From: Rhodopirellula sp.
Lineage (GTDB): Bacteria; Planctomycetota; Planctomycetia; Pirellulales; Thermoguttaceae
Assembly (NCBI GenBank): GCA_012728855.1
Contig: JAAYEH010000035.1
Coordinates: 109,492-173,491, forward strand
Reading direction: 5' to 3'
Length of the DNA: 64,000 bases
The position numbers were made by a program, and so were the translations under genes. The notes beneath the pieces are model-generated. The model worked only from the letters and a program-made list of their open reading frames with translations. It searched no databases and was not told the origin of the DNA. Positions 25,532 to 34,550 of the stretch are shown here, piece after piece (position 1 is the first letter of the stretch; each line of letters begins with the position of its first letter).

Positions 25532-28177
25532 CTAGAAGATACCCAAGGCGGTCAAGCTGTACCGAACAATCAAACCGGCAACAACCACGCTCACCATGCT
25601 CATCAACTTGATAAGAATGTTGAGGCTGGGGCCGCTGGTGTCTTTGAAGGGGTCACCAACGGTATCGCCGACAACAGCCGCCTTGTGGGCATCGGTGCCC
25701 TTGCCGCCGTGGGCGCCCCGTTCGATGTACTTCTTGGCATTGTCCCACGAACCGCCGGCATTGGCCATGAAGACGGCTAGGCAGAAGCCCGTCGTCAACG
25801 CGCCGACGAGAAGACCCATCACGCCAGCCACACCTAAGAGCAGGCCGACGACCACCGGGGTAGCAAGACCGAGAAGCGAAGGCACGATCATTTCGCGCTG
25901 GGCCGCTTTCGTGCTGATCGCCACCGGCGCGGCATAGTCGGGCTTCTCCGTGCCGGCCATGATCCCCGGCTTCGCCTTGAACTGTCGGCGAACCTCTTCG
26001 ACCATGCCGCGGGCGGCGCGGCCGACCGCCTTCATCGTCATCGCGCAGAAGACGAACGTCGCCATCGCCCCCAGAAATGCGCCAACGAGGACTTTCGGAT
26101 TCATCAGGTGCGCTTCATAGTAGCGAGTGAAGTCCGGCATCGTGGCGCGAGTCACTCGCACCAGCGGAGCGGCAGTCTTTTTGAACTGTAGCCGCTCGAA
26201 TCGCTTCTCCTTCTCGTAACGCGCGATCATGTTGTCCACCGGCACCGGTCCAGCGGTGACATCGAGAGCTTCCCACTCCTGCCGGATTTCCGGGTCGGTA
26301 ACGTACTCGGGGAAAACGAGGAAGCCTTCGACGTGGCGCTTCCCGTCGACTTCCGTCACCTGGCCGATGAACTGCTGGTTGATTTTGTAGAGCCCCGGTT
26401 CGACAGACTCCAGCGCCGAGTCGCCCCAGCGCTCGAAACCGATGCGGACCTCTTCGACGTAGGCCGCCAACAGCGCCAGGGCGGTCAGCGCGGCGGAACC
26501 GATGGCAAAACCTTTGCCCGTCGCCGCGGTGGTGTTGCCGAGACTGTCCAAGGCGTCGGTCCGCTCGCGGACCAGCGGCTCGAGCCCCGCCATCTCGGCG
26601 TTGCCGCCGGCGTTGTCGGCGATCGGCCCGTAGGCGTCGGTGGCCAGGGTGATACCCAGGGTGCTGAGCATGCCAACCGCCGCGATCCCCACGCCGTACA
26701 ACCCCATCGCGAACCATTCGACGTCGGCGAAGTGCCACTGCGCGGCGAATCCGAAGGCAAAGATGGTGGCGACGCCCACTGTCATCACCGGAAACCAAAC
26801 GCTCTTCATCCCGTCGGCGATGCCGCCGATGATAATTGTTGCCGGTCCGGTGAGCGCCTGATCGGCGAGTTCGCGGGTTGGCGCGTATTCATCGCTGGTG
26901 GCGTATTCGGTCCACTTGCCGATTAGCCAGCCGGCCACCAGGCCGACGATCACGCTGATCGAAACGGTCCAGAACTTCGGCATCAGCCACAGCGTGAACA
27001 GGACAGCAGCCACCACGATCAACACCGAAGAGAGGTTCACACCGCGAGCCAGCGCCTTCAGCAGCACCTTCTGGGTTGCCTGTTCCTCAGTGCGGACCGC
27101 GAAAATGCCGAAGATCGACAGTGCGATGCCAATCCCCGCCAGCACCATCGGAAGGAAAAGCGCCGAGAGCTGATACGTCAGCGTCAGCCCGGAAGCCGCC
27201 TCGAACGACATGCCGTCGTTGACGGCCACGATCAGATCGGGCGTGGCGAACGCGGCCACACCCAGAGCAGCCGTTGCCAGGATCGAGCCGCAATAGGATT
27301 CGTACAAGTCCGCGCCCATGCCGGCCACGTCGCCGACGTTGTCGCCGACGTTGTCGGCGATCGTCGCGGGGTTGCGCTTGTCGTCTTCGGGGATGCCGGC
27401 CTCCACCTTGCCCACCAGGTCGGCGCCGACGTCGGCCGCCTTGGTGAAGATGCCGCCGCCGACGCGGGCGAACAACGCCTGGCTGCTGGCGCCCATCCCG
27501 AAGCAGAGCATGGTGACCGTGATCGACTCCAGCGTCATCGGTTCAAACCCCAGCGCCGGTACGATCCAATAGAGAACGAGGAACCACAGGGTAATATCCA
27601 GCAGGCCCAGACCGACCACCGTCAGCCCCATCACCGCTCCCGCGCGGAACGCCACCTGAAGCCCCTGGTTCAGCGACTTCTGTGCCCCGGCGGCCGTGCG
27701 GCTGGAAGCCCAAGTGGCGGTCTTCATCCCGAACCACCCTGCCAGACCTGAGAAAAAACCGCCGGTCAAAAAGGCGAAGGGCACCCACCGGCTCTGCACA
27801 TGCAACACGAAGGCGGCAATCGCCAGCAGAATCACAATCACCACGAAAAACGCAGCGACCACCTTGTATTGCTGCCAGAGATACGCGTTGGCCCCGGTAC
27901 GCACGTACCCGGCGATTTCGACCATCTCCGCATTGCCCTCATCGGCGGCCATGATCTCCTTGAAAAACCGAAACGCGAAAACCAACGCCGCAATCGATCC
28001 GGCAAAGGCGATCAGCCAGAACAACCAGTAAATCCAGGGGGTTGATGCGGTTTCCGCGGCAGCCGTTCCTTGCGCAAGGGCTGGTGAAACCGCGCCGAGC
28101 ACGATCGCCGGACCCAGCGCGGCCGCCAGCCACGCCCGGCGATGAACGACGTTCAAGACACCACGACAGAATCCCAT
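25532..28177 (-). CDS. hppA: Membrane-bound ion-pumping pyrophosphatase (K+-dependent type), with a long insertion
   Basis: An 881-residue multi-pass pump that hydrolyses pyrophosphate and moves H+ or Na+ across the membrane. Signature motifs are [22 protein letters not shown], then [20 protein letters not shown], and near the end [15 protein letters not shown]. The motif GNTTAA (near 546) has Ala where the K+-independent class has Lys, so the K+-dependent class is indicated. About 110-120 hydrophilic residues (near 570-690) are inserted between membrane segments, which explains a length well above the usual 660-800. An N-terminal leader-like segment ends in VSPALAQG. The start at 28177 is chosen for GAAGGGTGAG upstream. 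It has a promoter at 28342-28371 and a terminator at 25419-25455, so it is a single-gene unit. Confidence 0.94.
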   Translation of the reverse strand: MGFCRGVLNVVHRRAWLAAALGPAIVLGAVSPALAQGTAAAETASTPWIYWLFWLIAFAGSIAALVFAFRFFKEIMAADEGNAEMVEIAGYVRTGANAYLWQQYKVVAAFFVVIVILLAIAAFVLHVQSRWVPFAFLTGGFFSGLAGWFGMKTATWASSRTAAGAQKSLNQGLQVAFRAGAVMGLTVVGLGLLDITLWFLVLYWIVPALGFEPMTLESITVTMLCFGMGASSQALFARVGGGIFTKAADVGADLVGKVEAGIPEDDKRNPATIADNVGDNVGDVAGMGADLYESYCGSILATAALGVAAFATPDLIVAVNDGMSFEAASGLTLTYQLSALFLPMVLAGIGIALSIFGIFAVRTEEQATQKVLLKALARGVNLSSVLIVVAAVLFTLWLMPKFWTVSISVIVGLVAGWLIGKWTEYATSDEYAPTRELADQALTGPATIIIGGIADGMKSVWFPVMTVGVATIFAFGFAAQWHFADVEWFAMGLYGVGIAAVGMLSTLGITLATDAYGPIADNAGGNAEMAGLEPLVRERTDALDSLGNTTAATGKGFAIGSAALTALALLAAYVEEVRIGFERWGDSALESVEPGLYKINQQFIGQVTEVDGKRHVEGFLVFPEYVTDPEIRQEWEALDVTAGPVPVDNMIARYEKEKRFERLQFKKTAAPLVRVTRATMPDFTRYYEAHLMNPKVLVGAFLGAMATFVFCAMTMKAVGRAARGMVEEVRRQFKAKPGIMAGTEKPDYAAPVAISTKAAQREMIVPSLLGLATPVVVGLLLGVAGVMGLLVGALTTGFCLAVFMANAGGSWDNAKKYIERGAHGGKGTDAHKAAVVGDTVGDPFKDTSGPSLNILIKLMSMVSVVVAGLIVRYSLTALGIF

Positions 28178-28213
28178 TGGCTCACCCTTCTTTTCTCTAT
28201 GTCTGGAAACAGG

Positions 28214-28314
28214 GGCATGGTTCAAAAAACGGGGACAGGCACCTCGCTTAACCGTGTTTTTCACCAGCAGAAGCCATTTGGCTCGGAGCCAGTCCCCGTT
28301 TTTTGAACCATGCC
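28214..28314. repeat. PAL-1 palindrome in the 5' leader of hppA
   Basis: Outer arms GGCATGGTTCAAAAAACGGG / CCCGTTTTTTGAACCATGCC enclose the conserved PAL-1 core. It lies between the candidate hppA promoter and the hppA ATG, so the transcript would carry it. The remaining gap to 28676 holds only the two promoter candidates. Confidence 0.9.
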
Positions 28315-28341
28315 GGAACAGGGAGGTTCGTGAAACCTAGC

Positions 28342-28371
28342 AGTGTAATGAATCCTTTCTAAAACTGTCAA
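28342..28371 (-). promoter_or_regulatory. Sigma-70-type promoter of hppA
   Basis: On the reverse strand TTGACA (28371-28366) and TACACT (28347-28342) are separated by 18 bases. They point at hppA, whose ATG is about 165 bases downstream. The long leader contains PAL-1. Confidence 0.55.
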
Positions 28372-28563
28372 CCATATCGCATGGGCAATTTTGGCAATTC
28401 GGGACGAAATCGTACCTATTTCGGGTGGAGGCAGGGCTTCGTCCGCAGTTTCTACGCACCCTGCGGTTAAACGGATGGGGGTTGCAGGGGAAGGCCGCAC
28501 TCTCAGATTCGCCCCTGGCTTCGGCGTGCGGACGAATCTTTGCCGCTCTGCGGTTTTTTCTGC

Positions 28564-28592
28564 TTGGATTTCCCAAATTCACCAACTACGAT
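28564..28592 (+). promoter_or_regulatory. Weak candidate promoter for the Gly/Met-rich exported protein
   Basis: TTGGAT and TACGAT with a 17-base spacer, about 85 bases before the ATG at 28676. Only three and four of six positions match the consensus. Confidence 0.25.
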
Positions 28593-28675
28593 AAAGGGAG
28601 CCGATCGGCGCGGAGCCGGCCCGGATGGCGCCGTCTGCGCCACGGGTTTACTCGTCCCTACGGAGGATTTCTGTC

Positions 28676-29497
28676 ATGACGTCCGGTTTGCAGAAGAAGT
28701 GGCTGCCACGACTGGGCCTGGCGGCCGGCATGGCGATAGTGTTGTCGGGCTGGCTGTTTGCAGCGGACCGTGCGGATACCGCTCCGGCGGCCACTACGAC
28801 GGTCGAGATGTTCTCGGCGATCGAGAGCGGCCAGATTGACGTGAAATTGATCCCGAAGAACTCCAAGCAAGCCCGCATCATGATCGAGAACAAGACCGAT
28901 CAACCGCTGAGCGTGAAACTGCCCGAAGCGTTTGCCGGTGTGCCCGTGCTTGCTCAGTTCGGCGGCGGCATGGGTGGCGGTGGACTGGGCGGCGGACTGG
29001 GTGGCGGCGGGATGGGCGGCGGTGGTGGCGGAGCACAGACGATGGGCGGAGGCATGGGCGGCGGCATGGGCGGCATGGGCGGCATGGGTGGCGGCGGCAT
29101 GGGGATGTTCAATGTCGCCCCGGAGCAGGTCGGCCAGTTCAAGGTCACCACCGTTTGTCTGGAGCATGGCAAGGACGAGCCCAACCCCCACGTTCCCTAC
29201 GAAATCCGGCCGCTCGAAGAGGTCACCAGTGAGCCCGAAGTGCTCGAACTCTGCTCGATGCTCGGCAAGGGAATGATGGACCAGCGCGTGGCGCAGGTCG
29301 CGGCGTGGCACTTGGCCAACGATATGAGCTGGCAGGAACTCGCCGCCAAGCAACTCCGCTTCGCCAACGGCACGAGAGCCTCGTATTTCTCTCCGCAAGA
29401 GATCCGCGCGGCGATGCAAGTGGTGGCCGTTGCCAACCAAGCGGTCCAGCAGCGACAAGGGGCCGACGCGAAGAGCGACTCGTTCAGCCGAAAGTGA
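28676..29497 (+). CDS. Exported protein with a Gly/Met-rich low-complexity segment
   Basis: A 273-residue protein with an N-terminal export signal (LGLAAGMAIVLSGWLFAADRA). A short conserved-looking domain follows (SGQIDVKLIPKNSKQARIMIENKTDQPLSV, split here: VKLIPKNSKQ, MIENKTDQPL). Residues about 100-145 are almost only Gly with interspersed Met (GGGMGGGG units). The C-terminal half is ordered (EVLELCSMLGKG, VAAWHLANDMSWQELAAKQL). GGAGGA precedes the ATG at 28676; the frame extends 17 codons further upstream without support. Such proteins are seen in planctomycetes, but no function is known to me. It is followed in the same direction by a Gfo/Idh gene 27 bases later, so an operon is likely. 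Confidence 0.78.
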   Translation: MTSGLQKKWLPRLGLAAGMAIVLSGWLFAADRADTAPAATTTVEMFSAIESGQIDVKLIPKNSKQARIMIENKTDQPLSVKLPEAFAGVPVLAQFGGGMGGGGLGGGLGGGGMGGGGGGAQTMGGGMGGGMGGMGGMGGGGMGMFNVAPEQVGQFKVTTVCLEHGKDEPNPHVPYEIRPLEEVTSEPEVLELCSMLGKGMMDQRVAQVAAWHLANDMSWQELAAKQLRFANGTRASYFSPQEIRAAMQVVAVANQAVQQRQGADAKSDSFSRK

Positions 29498-29524
29498 CCG
29501 AAACTTCAGGGGAAAAGGAAGCCC

Positions 29525-30595
29525 ATGACAACCGGTTTTGGCATCCTTGGCGCGGGGATGATTTCCAGCCTCCATGCCGACGCATTGAAGAACTCCCCCA
29601 AGGCCCGGCTGGTGGCGGTTTGCGATCGGGTGCGGGAAAGAGCCGAGAAGCTGGTGCGGGAGTATGCCCCGGAAGCCAAGGTCTACTCCGACCTTGACGC
29701 CCTGCTGGCCGACCCGGCGGTGGAAGTGGTCAGCGTGGTGACTCCCAACGCCCTGCATACCGATGCGGTGGTCGCGGCAGCCGCGGCGGGCAAGCATGTG
29801 CTCTGCGAGAAGCCGCCGGCGATGTCGCTGGCCGACACGGATCGCATGATCGACGCTTGCCGGCAGGCCCATCGAAAGCTCGGCGTTTTCGTGCAGTGCC
29901 GCCTGCGTGAGCCCATTCGCCAGATGAAGCGCGCCCTGGACGAGGGACGCTTCGGCCGGTTGCTCCGTGTCGACGCCGCAATGAAGTGGTATCGCAGCGC
30001 CGACTACTATCGCAGCGACGCCTGGCGATCCGACCGCCGCAGCGGCGCGGGCGTTACTATCCAGCACGCCTTCCACTACATCGATCTGCTCAGCTACCTG
30101 GCCGGGCCGGCCGAATCAGTCCACGCCCGCATGGCGAACCTCGGCCACCCGGACATCCCGATCGAAGACACCGTCGACGCGATGATCGAGTTCGCCAATG
30201 GTGCGATCGGTTCGGTGGCGGCCAGCACCGCGCTTTGGCCGGGGACCGACGTCCGCATCGAGGTTTTTGGCGACGAGGGCACGGCGATCATGCAGGGAAC
30301 GGCGATGGCGGTATGGAAGTTCCGCGAAGAGCGGCCGGAAGACGAATCGATTCGCCGCTGCGGCGATGCGGCCGTGGCCACCGCCGCCGGTTCCGCCACG
30401 GCTCTGCCGAGCGTCGATCATCAGATGGTGATCGACGATTGCGTCGACGCGATCCAATGCGGCCGCGAACCGGCGATTCCCTGCCATAGCGTTCGCCCCG
30501 CCTTGGAGATCGCCTTGGCCATGTACCGTTCGGCTCGCCTCGGCGAACCGGTCAGGCTCCCACTCGTGGACGAAAACCGCGTCTGGGAAGACTGA
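29525..30595 (+). CDS. Gfo/Idh/MocA family oxidoreductase
   Basis: A 356-residue cytosolic oxidoreductase without a leader peptide, unlike the two Tat-type relatives in this window. Rossmann motif GILGAGMISSLHADAL near the start; catalytic-type lysine in HVLCEKPPAMS (near 97); C-terminal domain with GAGVTIQHAFHYIDLLSYL carrying the family His. It probably oxidises or epimerises a sugar-derived substrate with bound NAD(P). AAGGAAG precedes the ATG. It probably shares a transcript with the Gly/Met-rich protein gene. Confidence 0.9.
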   Translation: MTTGFGILGAGMISSLHADALKNSPKARLVAVCDRVRERAEKLVREYAPEAKVYSDLDALLADPAVEVVSVVTPNALHTDAVVAAAAAGKHVLCEKPPAMSLADTDRMIDACRQAHRKLGVFVQCRLREPIRQMKRALDEGRFGRLLRVDAAMKWYRSADYYRSDAWRSDRRSGAGVTIQHAFHYIDLLSYLAGPAESVHARMANLGHPDIPIEDTVDAMIEFANGAIGSVAASTALWPGTDVRIEVFGDEGTAIMQGTAMAVWKFREERPEDESIRRCGDAAVATAAGSATALPSVDHQMVIDDCVDAIQCGREPAIPCHSVRPALEIALAMYRSARLGEPVRLPLVDENRVWED

Positions 30596-30617
30596 CCATC
30601 GGCATCGGGGGCGCCCG

Positions 30618-31415
30618 TCACGAATCGCCCGTCACGGACGTGCGAATCAGCTCGTCGGCCCACGCTTGAGCCTCACGATCCAGCGGAGGTTCGCAGGGGG
30701 AGTCATAAGCGATCCGCTCTCGGTAACTTCCCGCTTCGTAAGCCTGCTCTAGCGCTGATTGAAGATCGAGCGGCACATCAGGATCGTCGCCGACCAGAGG
30801 GATCCGGATCCGCGGCAAGCGCTGATAAACGGTTCTCGCGTAGACATCGAAATGGTTTCGTCGTGCCGCGGCTCGATCGATGGAAACCAGATAATCGTAC
30901 TGGAAGCGACCTCGCACGTAAGCTTCCGGAACTGCCAGGACATGCGGTCCGTACCGCAGCAGATCAATTTCCACCAGATGCGATTGGCTGTGCCGCACCT
31001 CTTGCTGCTTGGCCAGGTAAGCCTCGCGCCCCGCTCCGGCGTATTTGTTTGTGGGACTGACGACTTCGATAACGGTAATCACCCGCATCCCCGCCTCGCC
31101 GTCCAGGATCTCGAGGTAGGGCTCGCGCAGTTCCAGATCGGGCACTTCCACGGTGACGGGTTCGTCTGCCACCAGTGCCCCTGCCGCCGCCAAATTCGGT
31201 CCATCTTGTCGTGTTCGCCGCACCCGCACATCCGGACCGATGGGGCGTTGTTGCGGACCCTCGACATAGACCCGCTCTCCCACCGACGCCACGTATCGCG
31301 GACGGATTCGCGGGGCCAGTTGATCTCGCAGGTAGACGATCAGCGGCCCGTGAATACCCGGGAAAAACTGCGGTTTTTCCAGATAGGGGTCCATACCGGG
31401 AAAAATCATGGCCAC
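30618..31415 (-). CDS. DUF4058 family protein
   Basis: A 265-residue protein that starts with the family hallmark FPGMDPYLE, followed by HGPLIVYLRDQLAPRIRPRYVASVGERVYVE. A central part VITVIEVVSPTNKYAGAGREAYLAKQQEV and the stretch LVEIDLLRYG resemble a nuclease-like restriction-fold core (E…VVSPTNK…EIDLLR), which is my inference. The role of the family is unknown. The GTG at 31415 has GGAGGAG about 9 bases upstream; an ATG two codons later is the alternative. It is convergent with the Gfo/Idh gene. Confidence 0.85.
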   Translation of the reverse strand: MAMIFPGMDPYLEKPQFFPGIHGPLIVYLRDQLAPRIRPRYVASVGERVYVEGPQQRPIGPDVRVRRTRQDGPNLAAAGALVADEPVTVEVPDLELREPYLEILDGEAGMRVITVIEVVSPTNKYAGAGREAYLAKQQEVRHSQSHLVEIDLLRYGPHVLAVPEAYVRGRFQYDYLVSIDRAAARRNHFDVYARTVYQRLPRIRIPLVGDDPDVPLDLQSALEQAYEAGSYRERIAYDSPCEPPLDREAQAWADELIRTSVTGDS

Positions 31416-31531
31416 ACGCGTCCACTCCTCCTATGGAAGAAACACCCCAACAACGGCAGGCAAACCGCGGGGGGCCACGGCGTCGGCAGACAACCGCCTA
31501 AGACGCCGACCTCGCCGCTTGAGGATCCCTT

Positions 31532-31637
31532 GTATTACCCCGGCAAGAAAGCAGATCACGTAGAATGGCTCTCCAGAGCCGTTCGCGACGGGTCTGGAGA
31601 CCCATCCTACTGCGAATCTTCCTTGCCGGGATAATAC
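31532..31637. repeat. Nested palindrome in the gap 31416-31844
   Basis: Outer arms GTATTACCCCGGCAAG / CTTGCCGGGATAATAC and an inner pair GTAGAATGGCTCTCCAGA / TCTGGAGACCCATCCTAC form a long stem-loop. Its architecture is like the PAL families but the sequence differs. Nothing else was recognised in this roughly 430-base gap. Confidence 0.85.
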
Positions 31638-31844
31638 GAGATTCTACCGCGCGGCGCACTTTTATGCCCTGGGCGGCCTCCTCCTTCACTATTGGTCGGA
31701 CCGGCAACAGGAATTCAGCCGCCGTTCGCCCCGTGGAGCGACCAGCGAACCCCTTTCACATCAGTGCTCGATAGCTTGACACCCGCCGTCTGCCGCCGCA
31801 AGATGAGGACGATTTCTGAAGCCCGAGCAAAAAGGAGGAAGATC

Positions 31845-33362
31845 ATGTCCAAATCAATGTACGTCAGGCTTTCCTGCCTCACTGCGGTGCAAAGTCAGGC
31901 CGGAAAGCCTGACGCACCCTGTTTCCTTCTCCGATTCGTCGTCCTGGCATGGTTGGGGATAGGCTGCGCGGCGGGGCTCTCGGAAGCTGCCTCGCCATCT
32001 GCGGAAACGAAACCGCTTCAGGCGGGAGTCGCCGTCGCCAATATCACCCCGTGGCTGGGCGGCGGGCTGGTGGGCAACTTCGGCACGCCGCCGCCCGCCG
32101 AGTACGTCCACGACGAATTGTACGCCCGTTGCTTCCTCCTCGACGACGGTTCCACACGCATCGCCCTGGTCGTCTGCGACAACATCTACATCAGCCGCGA
32201 GGTGCTGGACGAAGCGAAACGGCAGGCCAGCGAGGCGACCGGCCTGCCGATAGACCGGATCCTCATCTCCGGCACTCACACACATTCGTCGGTCAGCGCG
32301 CGGTGGCCCAATCCTCTCGCGCCCGAAAAAGAGTTCACCGAATACCAGCAGTTCGTTGCGCATCGCATCGCGGACGGAATTCGCTGCGCTCTGTACAACC
32401 TCCGGCCGGCGCGGGTCGCCTGGGGTGTCGTGGATTTGCCTGACCACGTCTTCAATCGCCGCTGGCTGATGAAGCCGGGCACGGAACTCCTCAATCCCTT
32501 CGGCGAACCGGACCGGGCGAAAATGAATCCCGGCAACAGTCCCAACCTGCTCAAGCCGGCCGGGCCGGTCGATCCTCAGATCGCCTTTCTCGCCATCGAG
32601 ACGGCCGAGGGTCGCCCCCTGGGCCTCTTGGCCAATTATTCGCTGCACTATGTGGGCGGGACCGGGCCCAAACACATCTCGGCCGACTATTTCGGCATGT
32701 TTTCCGACCGCATCCAGCAGTTGCTGCAGGCCGACCGGCTGGATCCGCCCTTTGTCGCGGCGATGAGCAACGGCACCAGCGGCAACATCAACAACGTCAA
32801 CTTCGCCGTGGGGCGCGTCCGCAAGCAGCCTTATGAGCAGATGCGATTGGTCGCCGACGCGTGTGCCGAGGCGGTCTACCGGCAGTACGGGAAGCTCACC
32901 TGGCAGAAGTCGGCGCCGCTGGGGATGCGGCAGCGAGAACTGGAATTGGCCGTCCGCAAGCCCACCGCCGAGCAACTCGCGCGATCGAAGCAGTTGCTCG
33001 CCGAACCGGAGCGGCGCGACAAATTTCCGCACGAGCGTGCCTATGCCGCCAAGGCGATCCAGCAACAGGAGTCGCCCGACACGGTTCACATCCTCCTGCA
33101 GGCGGTCCGCATCGGGGATCTGGGCATCACGGCCATTCCGTTTGAGACCTTTTCGGAGACCGGCCTGGAACTGAAGGCCCGCAGTCCTTTCAAGCCCACT
33201 TTTACCATGGAACTGGCCAACGGCGGCTACGGCTACCTGCCTACGCCCGAACAGCACGAGTTGGGCGGCTACGAAACGTGGCTTGGCACGAGCAAGGTGG
33301 AAGTGCAGGCATCGACGAAGATCGTCGATGCACTGCTGGAGATGTTTTCGGAACTGAAGTGA
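31845..33362 (+). CDS. Secreted neutral/alkaline ceramidase-like hydrolase
   Basis: A 505-residue protein of the neutral ceramidase N-terminal-domain family, which contains amide hydrolases and many uncharacterised secreted enzymes. Family features are GVAVANITPW, VCDNIYISREVL, ISGTHTHSSVS (zinc His residues), LANYSLHYVGG and MSNGTSGNINN. The ATG at 31845 has a strong AGGAGG. Codons 6-24 are a PAL-4 palindrome in frame; without it, MSKSM would join directly to a normal signal peptide (PCFLLRFVVLAWLGIGC). In the predicted protein the leader is therefore unusually long. It begins a run of secreted degradative enzymes. Confidence 0.85.
   Translation: MSKSMYVRLSCLTAVQSQAGKPDAPCFLLRFVVLAWLGIGCAAGLSEAASPSAETKPLQAGVAVANITPWLGGGLVGNFGTPPPAEYVHDELYARCFLLDDGSTRIALVVCDNIYISREVLDEAKRQASEATGLPIDRILISGTHTHSSVSARWPNPLAPEKEFTEYQQFVAHRIADGIRCALYNLRPARVAWGVVDLPDHVFNRRWLMKPGTELLNPFGEPDRAKMNPGNSPNLLKPAGPVDPQIAFLAIETAEGRPLGLLANYSLHYVGGTGPKHISADYFGMFSDRIQQLLQADRLDPPFVAAMSNGTSGNINNVNFAVGRVRKQPYEQMRLVADACAEAVYRQYGKLTWQKSAPLGMRQRELELAVRKPTAEQLARSKQLLAEPERRDKFPHERAYAAKAIQQQESPDTVHILLQAVRIGDLGITAIPFETFSETGLELKARSPFKPTFTMELANGGYGYLPTPEQHELGGYETWLGTSKVEVQASTKIVDALLEMFSELK
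31860..31916. repeat. PAL-4 palindrome in frame inside the ceramidase-like gene
   Basis: Arms TACGTCAGGCTTTCC and GGAAAGCCTGACG with a short inner stem, 57 bases in total, equal to 19 codons. It adds residues 6-24 to the leader peptide and keeps the frame. Confidence 0.88.
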
Positions 33363-33416
33363 AAGGCCATTCCCGCCGGAGTCACGGCGATGATAGCCTT
33401 CGGCCAGGCATGAGTC

Positions 33417-34250
33417 TCATTTCCTTTCACGAAGAATCGGCGCGAGGAACTTCGCGGTTTCATCGGCGATGACCCGATAGCCGGCGAGGTTCGGGTGGCG
33501 ATCACCGAACCAGCCCGCCAGGCCGCCGAAGTGCGCATCGAGGCGGTTGTCGAGGACGGCGACGTACGGATCCTTGCCTTGTGGATCCATCACGTAGGGC
33601 TTGGCCACCCCATGGAGCTTCTCCGGGATCTTTGCCAAAGGGAAGCGGCGGTAGTTGAGCATGTTCGGCCCCTTGGCCTGCTCGGCGGCATAGCGGGGGT
33701 AAAGGTCGAAATAGGTAAGGTTCTCCTCGGCGGCCACCTGCCGGACGAGGTCGTTGATCCGCTTCGCCCGCGGGGCATCGGCCTCCAGATCGGCCGCCAT
33801 GGGGATCACCGAAGTGGGGATGAGCATGGCGGCGGGATGGTCTTTGCGGAGCCGGGCGATGAGTTCGTAAAAGTCTTTGGGAAAAGCGGTGTCGAAATCC
33901 TCGATCCTGGCCACGTCGTTGAGCCCGTAGCGGATGAAGATGTAGTCGAGGCCGGGCAGATTGGCCACCGCCTTGTCGTAGCGGCCGGAATCGAGCAGGC
34001 GGCGGATGAACTCACCGCTGAGGCCAAGATTGATGACGTCGGTGGGCGGCAGGCCCTCTTCGGCGGCAAGCAAGACGCGAATCACGTCCTCCACTTGCGG
34101 CTCATCCGGCGCGAGTTTGCGCGGGATGCTGGCCTCGATGGTGCTGTCGCCAAGCAACAGGATCTGGATTTTGCCCTCGTGCTCGGCGCGCAACGCGGCG
34201 GGCAACGTCAGGACGAACACAAGGAAGAACCAAGGGGCGATCTTCGTCAT
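33417..34250 (-). CDS. Exported SGNH/GDSL-family hydrolase
   Basis: A 277-residue esterase-type protein with a signal peptide (MTKIAPWFFLVFVLTLPAALRAE). The SGNH blocks are ILLLGDSTIE (nucleophile Ser), LGLSGEFI, YGLNDV (Asn) and GDRHPNLAGY (Asp and His). Such enzymes deacylate sugars or lipids. It neighbours other secreted hydrolases, and a role in deacetylating polysaccharide is plausible. The start at 34250 is chosen for AAGGAG upstream and the signal peptide; the frame runs 60 codons further without support. It is convergent with the ceramidase-like gene (54-base gap). Confidence 0.88.
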   Translation of the reverse strand: MTKIAPWFFLVFVLTLPAALRAEHEGKIQILLLGDSTIEASIPRKLAPDEPQVEDVIRVLLAAEEGLPPTDVINLGLSGEFIRRLLDSGRYDKAVANLPGLDYIFIRYGLNDVARIEDFDTAFPKDFYELIARLRKDHPAAMLIPTSVIPMAADLEADAPRAKRINDLVRQVAAEENLTYFDLYPRYAAEQAKGPNMLNYRRFPLAKIPEKLHGVAKPYVMDPQGKDPYVAVLDNRLDAHFGGLAGWFGDRHPNLAGYRVIADETAKFLAPILRERK

Positions 34251-34414
34251 TGAGAGATACTCCTTATGGGACTTTCGGCACCGATTCAATTCGTCTACGA
34301 CTCTTTCTACGACGTTGGGGTGAACTTTCGTTGATTCTATCAAGGCAACCGATGGTGGAGAAGCGAATCGTTCGCGTCTGCTGCGAGGATCAAACGCGTT
34401 GCCCCCGCAAGCAA

Positions 34415-34444
34415 TTGACATCACTCCCATCGCGACGATATCCT
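34415..34444 (+). promoter_or_regulatory. Candidate promoter of the heparinase-like gene
   Basis: TTGACA and TATCCT with an 18-base spacer, about 105 bases before the ATG at 34551, in the 300-base divergent gap with the SGNH gene. No other feature was seen in the gap. Confidence 0.3.
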
Positions 34445-34550
34445 GAAGGCATTGTTGCAGCCAGCGTTCCTTTCAGGCTGCAACACGCCGCAACCTGCTG
34501 TACGGCCGCTCCCGCCAAGCCTGATTCCCGCCAGTCCACGAGGCCGGACC

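Noticed and set aside
28658..30076. Reverse-strand frame of 472 codons
   Set aside because: Antisense to the Gly/Met-rich protein and Gfo/Idh genes; His/Ala-rich nonsense composition.
31854..33257. Reverse-strand frame of 467 codons
   Set aside because: Antisense to the ceramidase-like gene, which has family motifs.
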